64,000 nt of DNA from Methylibium sp964616015 (GTDB taxonomy: Bacteria; Pseudomonadota; Gammaproteobacteria; Burkholderiales; Burkholderiaceae_C), in contig CAZTTC010000001.1 of the NCBI GenBank assembly GCA_964616015.1, positions 4,345 through 68,344 of the forward strand, written 5' to 3'. Below, piece by piece: positions 25,459 through 34,537 of this stretch; the first letter of the stretch is position 1, and every line of letters begins with the position of its first letter. The translations under genes and the position numbers were made by a program. The notes beneath the pieces were generated by a model that made no database searches, had not been told where the DNA came from, and saw nothing but the letters and a program-made list of their open reading frames with translations.

Positions 25459-27131
25459 GGCTGCACGGCGAAGGTCCAGACCGCGCCGCCGGCCGGCACA
25501 TTGGCCAGGCGCTCGTCGCCCGAGAACAGCGGATAGACCCCGCCGATGCCCGACAGCGCGGTGACGTACTGGCGGCCCTGATGGGTCCAGGTGATGGGCT
25601 GGCCCATCGACGCCGAGCCGGTGCGGTAGGACCACAGCAGCTTGCCGGACTCGGCGTCGCGCGCCTCGAACTCGCCGGTCATCGTGCCGGTGAAGACCAG
25701 GCCGCCGGCGGTGGTCAGCACGCCGGAATAGCTGGGGATGTCGCGCGGGACAGCCCACTTCTCCTTGCCGGTCGCGGGATCGATGGCCTTGAAGAAGCCG
25801 CGCGGGCCCTCGGGATAGGTGAAGCCGGTGAAGTCGATGGCCAGGTAGAACTCGCCCTGCTTGTACTCGGGGGTGACGGTCTTGTAGGGCATGCCCGCGT
25901 GGATGGCGTTCAGGTACACCAGACCGGTCTTGGGGCTGAAGGACATCGGTGGCCAGTTCTTCGCGCCCAGCGCGCCCGGCCAGACCTCGGTCTTGTCGCC
26001 GGCCCGCGCCTTCACGGTCACGTCGGTGTCGATCGGGCGGCCCGTCTTCAAGTCGATGCCGGTGGCCCAGTTCACCTTGGGCACGAAGGTGTTGGCCGCG
26101 ATCACCTTGCCGTTGGTGCGGTCCAGCACGTAGAGGAAGCCGTTGCGGTTGGCGTGCAGGATCACCTTGCGGGTCTGGCCGCCCACCTTGATGTCGGCCT
26201 GCACCATCTCGTTGGTGCCGTCGTAGTCGAAGGTGTCGTTCGGGTTGAACTGGTAGTGCCAGACGATCTCGCCGGTCTTCGGCCGGATCGCCAGCACCGA
26301 GGCGGTGTAGAGGTTGTCGCCCTTGCGCACCGCGGCGTTCCACGGGCCGGCGTTGCCGGTGCCCCAGAACACGAGGTCCTGCTCGGCGTCGTAGCTGCCG
26401 GTGAGCCAGGTCGAACCGCCGCCCTTCAGGTGGGTGTCGCCGGGCCAGGAGTCGCCGCCCTTCTCGCCCGGTGCGGCCGTGGTATGGCGACGCCAGACCT
26501 CCTTGCCGGTCGCGGGGTCGAGCCCGACGATGAAGCCCCGCGTGCCGTACTCCGCCCCCGACATGCCCGAGATCAGCACGCCACCCACCACCAGCGGCGC
26601 ACTGGTGACCGAGTAGCCCTGCTTGTAGTCGGCGAGCTTGGTCTTCCACAACTGCTTGCCGGTCTTGGCGTCGAGCGCCTGGATGTGCGCGTCGAGCGTG
26701 CCGCGATAGACCTTGCCCTCGTAGAGGGCGACGCCGCGGTTGACCAGGCCGCAGCAGACGATCTTGGCCACGTCGGCGGCGTACTCCAGGCCGTTCTTCC
26801 ACAGTTGCTGGCCGGTCAGCGCATTGATCGCGACCGTCGAGTCGTGCGTCGGGATGTACAGCACCCCTTGATGCAGCACCGGCATCGCCTCCTGGCCGAG
26901 GTTGTTGCCCAGGCTCTGGGTCCACACCGGCACCAGCTTGCCGACGTTGCCGGTGTTGATCTGCGCCAGCGCGCTGTGGCGCTGGGCCGTGTAGCCCATG
27001 CCGTGCACCAGCACGGCGTCGGTTGCCTTGCCGTCGGCCAGCAGGTCGGCCGACGACTGGGCCATGGCGGCGGTCGTCAGCGCCAGCGCGCACAAGGCGA
27101 CGAGCTGCGGGGTCTTGCTCTGGGTCATCAT
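25455..27131 (-). CDS. PQQ-dependent alcohol dehydrogenase with lanthanide signature
   Basis: A 558-residue periplasmic quinoprotein of the methanol/ethanol dehydrogenase family. It oxidises primary alcohols using pyrroloquinoline quinone and passes electrons to cytochrome c. The signal peptide is about 1-24. The vicinal disulfide C126-C127 (KIVCCGLVNRG) stacks on PQQ, E194 (SGAEYG) and N260 (GTGNAGPWN) are metal ligands, and D302 in FDYDG is the catalytic base. D304, two residues on, is the extra Asp that marks lanthanide-dependent enzymes (XoxF, ExaF, PedH); calcium enzymes have Ala or Ser there. Several tryptophan-docking propeller repeats (LDPATGKEVW, IDPATGKEKW) are visible. No C-terminal cytochrome domain is present. 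The substrate is unknown. Confidence 0.92.
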   Translation of the reverse strand: MMTQSKTPQLVALCALALTTAAMAQSSADLLADGKATDAVLVHGMGYTAQRHSALAQINTGNVGKLVPVWTQSLGNNLGQEAMPVLHQGVLYIPTHDSTVAINALTGQQLWKNGLEYAADVAKIVCCGLVNRGVALYEGKVYRGTLDAHIQALDAKTGKQLWKTKLADYKQGYSVTSAPLVVGGVLISGMSGAEYGTRGFIVGLDPATGKEVWRRHTTAAPGEKGGDSWPGDTHLKGGGSTWLTGSYDAEQDLVFWGTGNAGPWNAAVRKGDNLYTASVLAIRPKTGEIVWHYQFNPNDTFDYDGTNEMVQADIKVGGQTRKVILHANRNGFLYVLDRTNGKVIAANTFVPKVNWATGIDLKTGRPIDTDVTVKARAGDKTEVWPGALGAKNWPPMSFSPKTGLVYLNAIHAGMPYKTVTPEYKQGEFYLAIDFTGFTYPEGPRGFFKAIDPATGKEKWAVPRDIPSYSGVLTTAGGLVFTGTMTGEFEARDAESGKLLWSYRTGSASMGQPITWTHQGRQYVTALSGIGGVYPLFSGDERLANVPAGGAVWTFAVQP

Positions 27132-27162
27132 GTCTCCTCGATGGGTGGTGTCATTGTGAGGC

Positions 27163-29406
27163 TCAGGCGCGCAGCGGCAGCTCGCGCTGGCGCCGGCCCG
27201 TCAGCTTGGCCAGCGCATTGGCGACCGCAGGCGCCACCGGCGGCGTGGCGGGTTCGCCCATCCCGCCGGGCTTGGCGCCGCTCTCGATGAGCACGACGTC
27301 GACCTTGGGCATCTCGGCAAAGCGCAGCGGGCTGTGGTCGTGGAAGTTGCTCTGCTCGACGCGGCCGTCCTTGAAGGTGATCTTCATGTGCAGCGTCTGG
27401 GCCAGGCCGGTCGCGATCGAGCTCTCGACCTGCGCCTCCACCGTCGCCGGGCTGAGGTAGCGCCCGCCGTCGACCGCCGCGCTGACGCGGTGCACCTTGA
27501 TCGCGCCGCCCTCGATCGACACCTCGGCGACCTGCGCGACGATGGTGTCGAAGGAGTCGTGCAGCGCGATCCCCCGCGCGCGCCCGGCCGGCAAGGGCTG
27601 GCCCCAGCCCGCCTTCTCGGCCGCGGCCTTCAGCACCGCGGCGTGGCGCGGCTTGCCCTTGAGGTGGCGCAGGCGGAACTCCAGCGGATCCTGGCCCGCG
27701 GCGACCGCGAGTTCGTCGATGAAGCTCTCGTTGACGAAGCCGTTCTGCGAGTGGCCCACCGAGCGCCAGAACCAGACATGCGGGCCCGGCTCGTAGCGCA
27801 CCCACTCGACCGCCAGGTTCGGCAACTCATAGACGTTGCCGTGGATGCCCTCGACCGCCGAAGGATCGAGCCCGCTCTTCTCGAGCGGAAAGCCCGCTGC
27901 CGCGAAGATCGAGCTGCTGACCAGGCGTGCATGGACGGCCTGGATCGCGCCGTCGCTGCCGAGCACGGCGCGCATCCTCGAGAACTGCGCGGGCCGGTAG
28001 AAGTGCGCCCGCATGTCGTCCTCGCGCGTGTAGACCAGCCGCACCGGCACGCCGGCGGCCTTGGCCACCTCCAGCGCGTACTGCACGAAGTCGACGCCGA
28101 AGCGCCGGCCGAAACCGCCGCCCAGCAGGGTCGTGTGCACCTTGACCTGCTCGGGCTTGACGCCGCCGACCTTGGCGCACTGGTCGGCGTTGACGAACTG
28201 GAACTGCGTGGGCGACCAGATCTCCACGGCGTCGGGACGCACCCAGGCGGTGGTGTTCATCGGCTCCATGCAGGCATGGGCGACGTAGGGCACGTGGTAG
28301 GCGGCCTCGATCACCTTCGCGCCGGCAGCGTCGAGGACCTGGGCCGCGTCGCCGATCGGCGCGGCCTCGAGGCCGGGTGTCTCGGCGGCCGTCACCATGC
28401 GTTCGCGCAGGACCGCGCTGTCGAGGAAGCGCATGTCGCTGGCCTGCCACTCGATGGCATCGGCGAGCGCGTCGCGCCCCTTCTTCGCGGTCCAGAAGTC
28501 CTGGGCCAGCACGGCCACGCCGTTGCTGAAGGGCACGACCTGGCGCACGCCCGGCACGGCCATGGCCTTGGCGGCGTCGAACTTGCCGAGCTTGGCGCCG
28601 CGCACCGGCGGCATCGCGATGGCGGCCACCAGCAGGCCGGGCAGCTGCACGTCCATCGCATAGACGGTGCGGCCGGTCACCTTGTCGGCGGTGTCGAGCC
28701 GGCGCACGCGCTTGCCCACCAGCTTGCGCTCGGCCGCGCTCTTGAGCCGCGGCTCGGCCGGCGGCGTGAGCTTGGCCGCCTCAGCGGCCAGTTCGCCGTA
28801 ACGCGCCTTGCGCGCCGAGGCCTTGTGCATGACGACGCCGCCCGCGGTGACCAGCTCCGCCGCCGGCAGCTGCCACTTGGCCGCGGCCGCGTCGACCAGC
28901 ATCTGCCGCGCCGCCGCACCGGTCTTGGCCATCGGCTCCCAGAAGCTGCGCACGGTGGTCGAGCCGCCGGTGAGCTGCAGGCCGAAGATCAGGTTCTTGT
29001 AGCCGGCGTCGGCCGGCGCGAACTCGAAGCGGACCTTCTTCCAGTCGCAGTCCAGTTCGTCGGCCAGCGCCATCGCCAGCGACGAGCTGACGCCCTGACC
29101 CATCTCCGAGGCCGGGATCACGATCGTCACCGAGTCGTCCTTCGCGATGCGCACGAAGGCGTTCAACGGCGCCCCGGCCGCGGCGGCCGGCTGCGCACGC
29201 GCCACGGCAGCTTCGGCGGCCTCGGCAAAGCCGAAGCCGATGCACAGCGCACCGGCGCCGCCGCCCAGCGTGCGCAGGAAGCTGCGACGCGACGGGCCGG
29301 CAGCGACCTCGCGCTTCGCGCGGAAAGCCTGTTCGAGCGAGTTCACTGGAGTCCCTTCGTGCTTCGCACTCCGGTCCCCGCCCTTGAGGCGGTCCGGCGC
29401 GCTCAT
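27163..29406 (-). CDS. Molybdenum hydroxylase large subunit (IorB/aldehyde dehydrogenase type)
   Basis: A 747-residue molybdopterin-cytosine-dinucleotide subunit of the xanthine oxidase family, closest to isoquinoline 1-oxidoreductase beta and periplasmic aldehyde dehydrogenases. A Tat signal (SRRSFLRTLGGGAGALCIG, twin Arg near 40-41) shows export of the folded complex. Cofactor and active-site blocks are PASEMGQGVSSSLAMALADEL, TLLGGGFGRRFG and GGMGEPATPPVAPAVANAL, the last with the catalytic Glu. The start at 29406 overlaps the small-subunit stop (ATGA); a GTG at 29346 (VNSLEQAF) is an alternative that shortens it by 20 residues. With the adjoining alcohol dehydrogenase, it could oxidise the aldehyde product onward (inference). 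Confidence 0.88.
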   Translation of the reverse strand: MSAPDRLKGGDRSAKHEGTPVNSLEQAFRAKREVAAGPSRRSFLRTLGGGAGALCIGFGFAEAAEAAVARAQPAAAAGAPLNAFVRIAKDDSVTIVIPASEMGQGVSSSLAMALADELDCDWKKVRFEFAPADAGYKNLIFGLQLTGGSTTVRSFWEPMAKTGAAARQMLVDAAAAKWQLPAAELVTAGGVVMHKASARKARYGELAAEAAKLTPPAEPRLKSAAERKLVGKRVRRLDTADKVTGRTVYAMDVQLPGLLVAAIAMPPVRGAKLGKFDAAKAMAVPGVRQVVPFSNGVAVLAQDFWTAKKGRDALADAIEWQASDMRFLDSAVLRERMVTAAETPGLEAAPIGDAAQVLDAAGAKVIEAAYHVPYVAHACMEPMNTTAWVRPDAVEIWSPTQFQFVNADQCAKVGGVKPEQVKVHTTLLGGGFGRRFGVDFVQYALEVAKAAGVPVRLVYTREDDMRAHFYRPAQFSRMRAVLGSDGAIQAVHARLVSSSIFAAAGFPLEKSGLDPSAVEGIHGNVYELPNLAVEWVRYEPGPHVWFWRSVGHSQNGFVNESFIDELAVAAGQDPLEFRLRHLKGKPRHAAVLKAAAEKAGWGQPLPAGRARGIALHDSFDTIVAQVAEVSIEGGAIKVHRVSAAVDGGRYLSPATVEAQVESSIATGLAQTLHMKITFKDGRVEQSNFHDHSPLRFAEMPKVDVVLIESGAKPGGMGEPATPPVAPAVANALAKLTGRRQRELPLRA

Positions 29407-29945
29407 GCGTGCCTCCCTTCGTGTTCGCAGCCGTGGGCGCAGGCGGTGGGCGTGGCCATCGCGTCGTCGGCCCAGGCCACGAACCGGCCGGACGGGTCGG
29501 GCTGGCCGGCGGCGTCGTGGATGGCGGCGCGGATCGCGTTGTAGGTGCCGCAGCGGCAGATCTGCGTGCCCATCGCCGCGTCGATGTCGGCATCGCTGGG
29601 CTTGGGGCGGCGCTTCAGCAGCGCCGCGGCGCTCATCAGCATGCCGCTCTGGCAGTAGCCGCACTGGGGGACGTCCAGCTTCACCCAGCTCTTCTGCAGC
29701 GCATGGTCGCCGCGGGCGGAGAGCCCCTCGATCGTCGTCACCGGCTGGCTGCCCACGGCGGACAGCGGCACCGAGCAGGAGCGCACCGGCTGGCCCGCCA
29801 GATGCACGGTGCAGGCACCGCACTGCGCGATGCCGCAGCCGTACTTCGTGCCGGTGAGTTGCAGGTGATCACGCAACACCCACAGCAGCGGCGTGTCGGG
29901 CGTGGCCTGGACCTCGCGGCTCTTGCCGTTGACCTTGATCTTCAC
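29403..29945 (-). CDS. Molybdenum hydroxylase small [2Fe-2S] subunit
   Basis: A 180-residue iron-sulfur subunit carrying two [2Fe-2S] clusters that move electrons from the molybdenum site. The N-terminal plant-ferredoxin-type domain has C-x4-C-x2-C in YGCGIAQCGACTVHL plus a later Cys in VRSCSVPL. The C-terminal domain has CGYCQSGM and ICRCGTYNAIRAAI. It has no signal peptide and is exported with the Tat-bearing large subunit. The start is a GTG at 29943-29945 preceded by GAGGAG; upstream readings are less likely. An unusual His/Cys-containing tail (TACAHGCEHEGRHA) extends past the usual end and might bind metal. Confidence 0.9.
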   Translation of the reverse strand: MKIKVNGKSREVQATPDTPLLWVLRDHLQLTGTKYGCGIAQCGACTVHLAGQPVRSCSVPLSAVGSQPVTTIEGLSARGDHALQKSWVKLDVPQCGYCQSGMLMSAAALLKRRPKPSDADIDAAMGTQICRCGTYNAIRAAIHDAAGQPDPSGRFVAWADDAMATPTACAHGCEHEGRHA

Positions 29946-30138
29946 GGGGCTCTCCTCTTCGTTGCGAGCGCGCGCAGCATATGGACAGGCACGCTCGGAC
30001 GGCAATCAGAACTTCATCAAGCAGGCCTACGCCTGCCGCGAAGTCCGGAGGAACACCTAGAGCCCGCAGCACGCCAAGCGTGCAGCCGCCTGGCAGCGCG
30101 GCCGCGCCGCGCCCGCCATCGCCGCGAACCGCCGTGAT

Positions 30139-31293
30139 TCAGCGCGTCGTGGCCGCGGAGGTCGCCGGCCAGGGCTCCGCACCGCCTGGCAAGGCCGCGT
30201 GCTCGTCGATCCCGGGCACGGGCCGATAGGACTGGTCGTCCCACTCCGTGACGTAGGGGTTGGCGGGAACCTGGACGACCCGCCCGCGGACGTTCATGTC
30301 CTTCGTGCGCAGCTGCGGGTGCTCGATCAGTTCGTGCACGGAGTTGATCGCGCCGTAGGCGGTCTGCGCCTGCGTCAGCCGATCGACAGCTTGCGCGTAG
30401 CTCAGCGTCGAGAAGATGTCCTGCACCAGCGCCTCGAGGACGTCGCGGTGCTCGGTGCGCCGGGGGTTGTCCGCGAAGCGCTCGTCGACCGCGATGTCCG
30501 GCCGCAGCAGGACCGTCTCGCAGAAGCTCGTCCACTCGCGCTCGTTCTGGATGGCCAGCACCAGCTCGCGACCGTCCGCGCAGGTGAAGGCGCCGTAGGG
30601 CGCGATGCTCGGATGCCGGAGGCCGACGCGCTCCGGCGCCCCCGCGCCGTAGCGCGCCTGCAGGTAGGGCACCGCCATCAGTTCGGCAGCGGAATCGAAC
30701 AGCGACACCTTGACGGCGCTGCCCTGGCCGCTGCGCACGCGCTGCAGCAGGGCTTGCTGGATGCCCATCAGCGCGTTCATGCCCGCGGCGATGTCGCAGA
30801 TCGACACGCCGATGCGGCCCCAGGGACCCGGCGCGCCGCTGACCGCGACCAGGCCGCTCTCCGCCTGCACCAGCAGGTCGTAGGCCTTCAGGCCGTGCAA
30901 GGGGCCGGACTCGCCGTAGCCGGTGATGTCGCAGGTGATGAGACGCGGATGCCGCTCGCGCAGGCTGGCGGCGCCGAAGCCCAGCCGCGCGGCGGCGCCC
31001 GGCGCGAGGTTCTGGATGAACACGTCGGCCTCGGCAATCAGCGCCGCGAGCCTGCCCTGGTCGGCGGGGTTCTTAAGGTCCAGCGCGAGCGACTCCTTGC
31101 CGCGGTTGATCCACACGAAGTAGGAGGACTCGCCGTTGACCGCCTTGTCGTAGCCGCGCGCGAAGTCGCCCTCGGGCCTTTCGATCTTGATGACCCGGGC
31201 CCCCGCGTCGGCGAGCCGGCTCGAGCAATAGGGCGCCGCGACCGCCTGCTCGAGGGCGACGACGACGATGCCGTCCAGCGGTTTGGTTCGCAT
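30139..31293 (-). CDS. Class III CoA-transferase (CaiB/BaiF family)
   Basis: A 384-residue enzyme that moves CoA between carboxylic acids. The beginning (LDGIVVVALEQAVAAPYCSSRLADAGARVIKIERP) and the WINRGKESLALDLKNP motif are family hallmarks. The catalytic Asp is in LKAYDLLVQAESG at about 139, which forms the aspartyl-CoA thioester. Later blocks AAGMNALMGIQQALLQR and QGSAVKVSLFDSAAELM are also typical. It sits between the SDR and the molybdenum hydroxylase, so it probably activates a carboxylic acid made by, or imported with, this pathway. The donor and acceptor cannot be told from the sequence. Confidence 0.9.
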   Translation of the reverse strand: MRTKPLDGIVVVALEQAVAAPYCSSRLADAGARVIKIERPEGDFARGYDKAVNGESSYFVWINRGKESLALDLKNPADQGRLAALIAEADVFIQNLAPGAAARLGFGAASLRERHPRLITCDITGYGESGPLHGLKAYDLLVQAESGLVAVSGAPGPWGRIGVSICDIAAGMNALMGIQQALLQRVRSGQGSAVKVSLFDSAAELMAVPYLQARYGAGAPERVGLRHPSIAPYGAFTCADGRELVLAIQNEREWTSFCETVLLRPDIAVDERFADNPRRTEHRDVLEALVQDIFSTLSYAQAVDRLTQAQTAYGAINSVHELIEHPQLRTKDMNVRGRVVQVPANPYVTEWDDQSYRPVPGIDEHAALPGGAEPWPATSAATTR

Positions 31294-31340
31294 GGGTGGC
31301 GATGGACCTGTGGGCGGTGGAGCGACCCGGACCGCCCCGC

Positions 31341-32093
31341 TCAGACGGTGCGGCCGCCGTCCACCGGGAACTCGACGCCGCTGATGAACTCGGCCGCATC
31401 GCTGGACAGGTAGAGCGCGGCGGACGCCACGTCGGAGGCGCGGCAGAGCCGGCCGAGCGGGATGGTCGCGAGGAAGCGCGCGCGGTTGGCCGGCGTGTCG
31501 GGCATGCCCATGAACTTCTCGAGCAGGCCCGTCTCGCCCATCACCGGGCAGATGGCGTTGACACGGATGCCGTCGGGGCCCAGCTCGACCGCCATCGACT
31601 TGGACAGCAGATTGACCGCGCCCTTGCTGCCGTTGTACCAGGTGAGGCCCGGCCGCGGGCGGATGCCGGCGGTCGATCCGACGTTGAGGATGACGCCCTG
31701 CTTGCGCTGGCGCATCAGCGGCACGACGGCATGCGCCATGTGGAAGATGGACTTCACGTTGACCGCGAACACGCGGTCGAAGGTCCGCTCATCCACGTTG
31801 AGCATCGGCTGGTTGTCGTGCGTCGTCCCGGCGTTGTTGACGACGATGTCGGGCACGCCGTAGCGCGCCACGCAGGCCGCGACGAGGCCCTCGACGTCGG
31901 CGCGGACCGACACGTCGCAGCGGACGAAGTGCGTCGCGTCGCCGAGCTCGCCTGCGAGCGCCACGCCCTTGGCGCTGTCCAGGTCGGCGATGACGACACG
32001 CGCGCCCTCGGCGGCGAACAGGCGCAAGATGCCTTCGCCGAACCCCGCGGCGCCGCCGGTCACGATGGCGATCTTGCCTTCGAGCTGTTTCAT
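31341..32093 (-). CDS. SDR-family dehydrogenase/reductase
   Basis: A 250-residue NAD(P)-dependent short-chain dehydrogenase. The cofactor motif TGGAAGFGEGI is near residue 12, followed by VVIADLD (the Asp suggests NAD preference) and NNAG. The catalytic set is S in NVGSTAGI and Y-x3-K in WYNGSKGAVN. The C-terminus VEFPVDGGRTV is standard. It resembles 3-ketoacyl-ACP reductase-like oxidoreductases acting on secondary alcohols or ketones. The start at 32093 is the conventional MKQLEGKIAIVTGG; upstream readings are non-homologous. It is probably part of the catabolic operon downstream of the Liv importer genes. Confidence 0.9.
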   Translation of the reverse strand: MKQLEGKIAIVTGGAAGFGEGILRLFAAEGARVVIADLDSAKGVALAGELGDATHFVRCDVSVRADVEGLVAACVARYGVPDIVVNNAGTTHDNQPMLNVDERTFDRVFAVNVKSIFHMAHAVVPLMRQRKQGVILNVGSTAGIRPRPGLTWYNGSKGAVNLLSKSMAVELGPDGIRVNAICPVMGETGLLEKFMGMPDTPANRARFLATIPLGRLCRASDVASAALYLSSDAAEFISGVEFPVDGGRTV

Positions 32094-32134
32094 GGTTCTT
32101 TCCTCGGAATGAATGGGGGATGCAGGAGGCCGGC

Positions 32135-32848
32135 TCAGCCGGGCACGCCGACAGGGGCAGCGCCCTCGAAGGCGCGTGCGGACTCGGGCGGGGCCTCGAC
32201 CTTCAACTCGCCGCGCTCCAGGCACAGGGTGATGCACTGCACGCGGTCGAGCAGCGCGCGGTTCGACTCGGTGATCACCATGCACAGCTCGGGGCGCAGG
32301 CTGACCATGCGGCTCAGCGCCTCGGCGTACTGGCGCGCCAGCGCGGGCGCCAGGCCCTGGAAGGGTTCGTCGACCAGCAGCAGCCGCGTGCCGACCATCA
32401 GCGCCCGGGCGAGTGCGGCCATCTTGCCCTGGCCGCCCGAGAGCGCGGCGGCCGATCGCGGCAGCATCTCGCGCATCTGCGGCACGACCTCGACGGCCAG
32501 CTCGACCCGGCGGTCGATCTCGCCCGTCTTCAGGCCGATGGCCTCGCAGGGCAGGCGCAGGTTGTCGAGGACGGTCATCGTCGGGAACAGCACGCGATCC
32601 TCGGGTGCATAGCCCACGCCCAGCGCGGCGCGGCGGTGCGGCGGCTCGGCCAGCAGGTCCTGTTCGGCCAGCGCAATGGCGCCGCCGCGCAAGGGCGTGA
32701 AGCCCATCAGCGTGCGCAGCAGCGTGGTCTTGCCCGCGCCGTTGCGGCCAACGACCGCGTAGGTGCTGCCGGACGACAGCTCCACCGTCACGTCGCGCAG
32801 CACCGGCAGGCCCGCAATGTCGACCGAGACGTTCTTCAGGGTGAGCAT
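32135..32848 (-). CDS. livF: Branched-chain-type ABC importer ATPase LivF
   Basis: A 237-residue ATP-binding subunit of an HAAT-family importer. Walker A is GRNGAGKTTLL, the Q-loop region GYAPEDRVLFPTMTV, the ABC signature ALSGGQGKMAALARAL and Walker B LLLVDEPFQGL. It is the last of five genes in the order livK-H-M-G-F. Two ATGs 6 bases apart are possible; 32848 is chosen because GAAGG lies 8 bases upstream. The choice changes only two residues. Confidence 0.9.
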   Translation of the reverse strand: MLTLKNVSVDIAGLPVLRDVTVELSSGSTYAVVGRNGAGKTTLLRTLMGFTPLRGGAIALAEQDLLAEPPHRRAALGVGYAPEDRVLFPTMTVLDNLRLPCEAIGLKTGEIDRRVELAVEVVPQMREMLPRSAAALSGGQGKMAALARALMVGTRLLLVDEPFQGLAPALARQYAEALSRMVSLRPELCMVITESNRALLDRVQCITLCLERGELKVEAPPESARAFEGAAPVGVPG

Positions 32849-32859
32849 GTGCATGGCCT

Positions 32860-33600
32860 TCAATGCCCGAGCACGACGCTGCGGACTTCGGCGTCGTTCA
32901 TCACGACATCCGGCGGGCCGTCGGCGGCGATGCGCCCGGAGATCCACGCCGCCACGCGCGTGGCGTACTGCGTGACGATATCGACATCGTGCTCGACGAA
33001 CACCGCGGTGACGCTGCGCTCCGACAGCGCCTGCATGATGGTCGCCATCAGCGCATGCTTCTCGTCGGCGGCGACGCCGCTGGTGGGCTCGTCCATGATC
33101 AGCAGCTTGGGGCGCAGCACCAGCGCCATGGCGATGTCGAGCAGCTTGCGATGCCCCTCGGGCAGGCTGCCGCAGCGGTCGTCGGCGCGCGCAGCCAGAC
33201 CCACCACCGCCAGCACATGGTCGATCTCCGCGGCATCGACGCACTGCGCCATCGGCCGCAGCAGGCTCATGCGCCGCTGGCGCGACGCGACCGCGAGCTG
33301 CACGCTCTCGCGCACGCTGTGATCCAGAAAGAGCTGCGGCAACTGGAACGAGCGGCCGATGCCGCGCCGCACGATCTGGCGCGGGTGCAGGCCGGTGATC
33401 TCGGCGCCGTCGAAGTGGACCTGCCCTGCGCTCGGCTTGATGTAGCCGGTGACCATGTTGATGAAGGTCGTCTTGCCGGCGCCGTTGGCGCCGATCACGG
33501 CCAGGCGCTCGCCGGACTGCAGGTCGAAGTCGATGCCGTCGGCGGCGACCACGCCGCCGAATTTCAGCGTGAGGCCACGGGTCTGGAGCAGCGAAGTCAT
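32860..33600 (-). CDS. livG: Branched-chain-type ABC importer ATPase LivG
   Basis: A 246-residue ATP-binding subunit. Walker A is GANGAGKTTFINM, followed by the LivG-typical GIGRSFQLPQLF and Walker B LLIMDEPTSGV, with the switch His in VFVEHDVDIV. The signature region reads SLPEGHRKLLDIAMAL in place of the more common LSHGEQR form, a mild deviation seen in some members. It starts one base after the livM stop. The heterodimer with LivF energises transport. Confidence 0.92.
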   Translation of the reverse strand: MTSLLQTRGLTLKFGGVVAADGIDFDLQSGERLAVIGANGAGKTTFINMVTGYIKPSAGQVHFDGAEITGLHPRQIVRRGIGRSFQLPQLFLDHSVRESVQLAVASRQRRMSLLRPMAQCVDAAEIDHVLAVVGLAARADDRCGSLPEGHRKLLDIAMALVLRPKLLIMDEPTSGVAADEKHALMATIMQALSERSVTAVFVEHDVDIVTQYATRVAAWISGRIAADGPPDVVMNDAEVRSVVLGH

Positions 33601-33601
33601 G

Positions 33602-34537
33602 TCAGCCTGCGGTGCGTCGATCGAGGCGCACCAGCCAGGCCACGAGGCCGGCCGGTGCCAGGAAGATCAGCACCAGCAGCACCGTGCCGATGACCAGTTG
33701 CCAGGCGCCGGTCAGCGCGGCGGCGGCAAAGAGCTTCAGGAACTCGAAGGCGATCGCGCCGAGGAAGGCGCCCACCGGCTGCAGCGTGCCGCCCAGCACC
33801 GCGATGAAGACGTACTCGCCGGAGCGCACCCAGTAGCCCATCTCCGGCGTCACCAGGCCCTGGATCAGCGCGAACATGCCGCCGGAGAAGCCGCACAGCA
33901 CGGCCGATGCGATGTAGCCGCGGTAGAACACGGCGCGCGCGGAGATGCCGAGGTATTCGAGCCGGACCTCGTTGGTCTTCAAGGCCGCCAAGGCCTGCCC
34001 GGTGGGCGAGGCATAGAAGCGCCGCAGCAGGTGGCAGGTGACGACGACGAGCACCGCGCTCAGCGCCAGCAGCCAGGTCTCGTAGGCCGCGCGCTCCAGC
34101 ACCTGGCCGAGAAAGGGCGGCCGCTCCAGGCGCAGGCCGTCGGTGCCGCCCGTGAAGTTGTAGAACTTGCCGAGCACCGCGAACAGCACCATCGACAGCG
34201 CGAGGTTCAGCATGCCGAAGAAGATGCCGCGGTAGCGCATCATGAACAGGCCGACCACGGCGCCGGCCATCAGCCCGGCCACGGCGCCCGAGGCCAGCAG
34301 CAGCAGGCCGTCGGTCTGCGGCCAGGTGCGGCTGATCGCGACCGCCGCGTAGCCGGCCAGGCAGGTGAAGCCGGCGTGGCCGAAGGACACCTGGCCGGCG
34401 CGGATCAGGATGGACACGCCCAGTGCCGCGAAGCCATAGGACAGGCCGATCACCAGCGGCGTCTTGAGCCAGGGGAAGAGCAGGCCGACGACCAGCGTCA
34501 GCACCGCGATCGCCCAGGGAGCGAGCCGGATCAGCAT
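33602..34537 (-). CDS. livM: Branched-chain-type ABC importer permease LivM
   Basis: A 311-residue permease with about eight to ten transmembrane helices. The family motif appears as GQVSFGHAGFTCLAGYAAV near residue 50, and the coupling-helix region as LKTNEVRLEYLGISARAVFYRGYIASAVLCGFSGGMFA. The start ATG at 34535-34537 shares one base with the livH stop (TGATG), so the two permeases are translationally coupled. The substrate depends on the LivK protein, not on this subunit. Confidence 0.92.
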   Translation of the reverse strand: MLIRLAPWAIAVLTLVVGLLFPWLKTPLVIGLSYGFAALGVSILIRAGQVSFGHAGFTCLAGYAAVAISRTWPQTDGLLLLASGAVAGLMAGAVVGLFMMRYRGIFFGMLNLALSMVLFAVLGKFYNFTGGTDGLRLERPPFLGQVLERAAYETWLLALSAVLVVVTCHLLRRFYASPTGQALAALKTNEVRLEYLGISARAVFYRGYIASAVLCGFSGGMFALIQGLVTPEMGYWVRSGEYVFIAVLGGTLQPVGAFLGAIAFEFLKLFAAAALTGAWQLVIGTVLLVLIFLAPAGLVAWLVRLDRRTAG

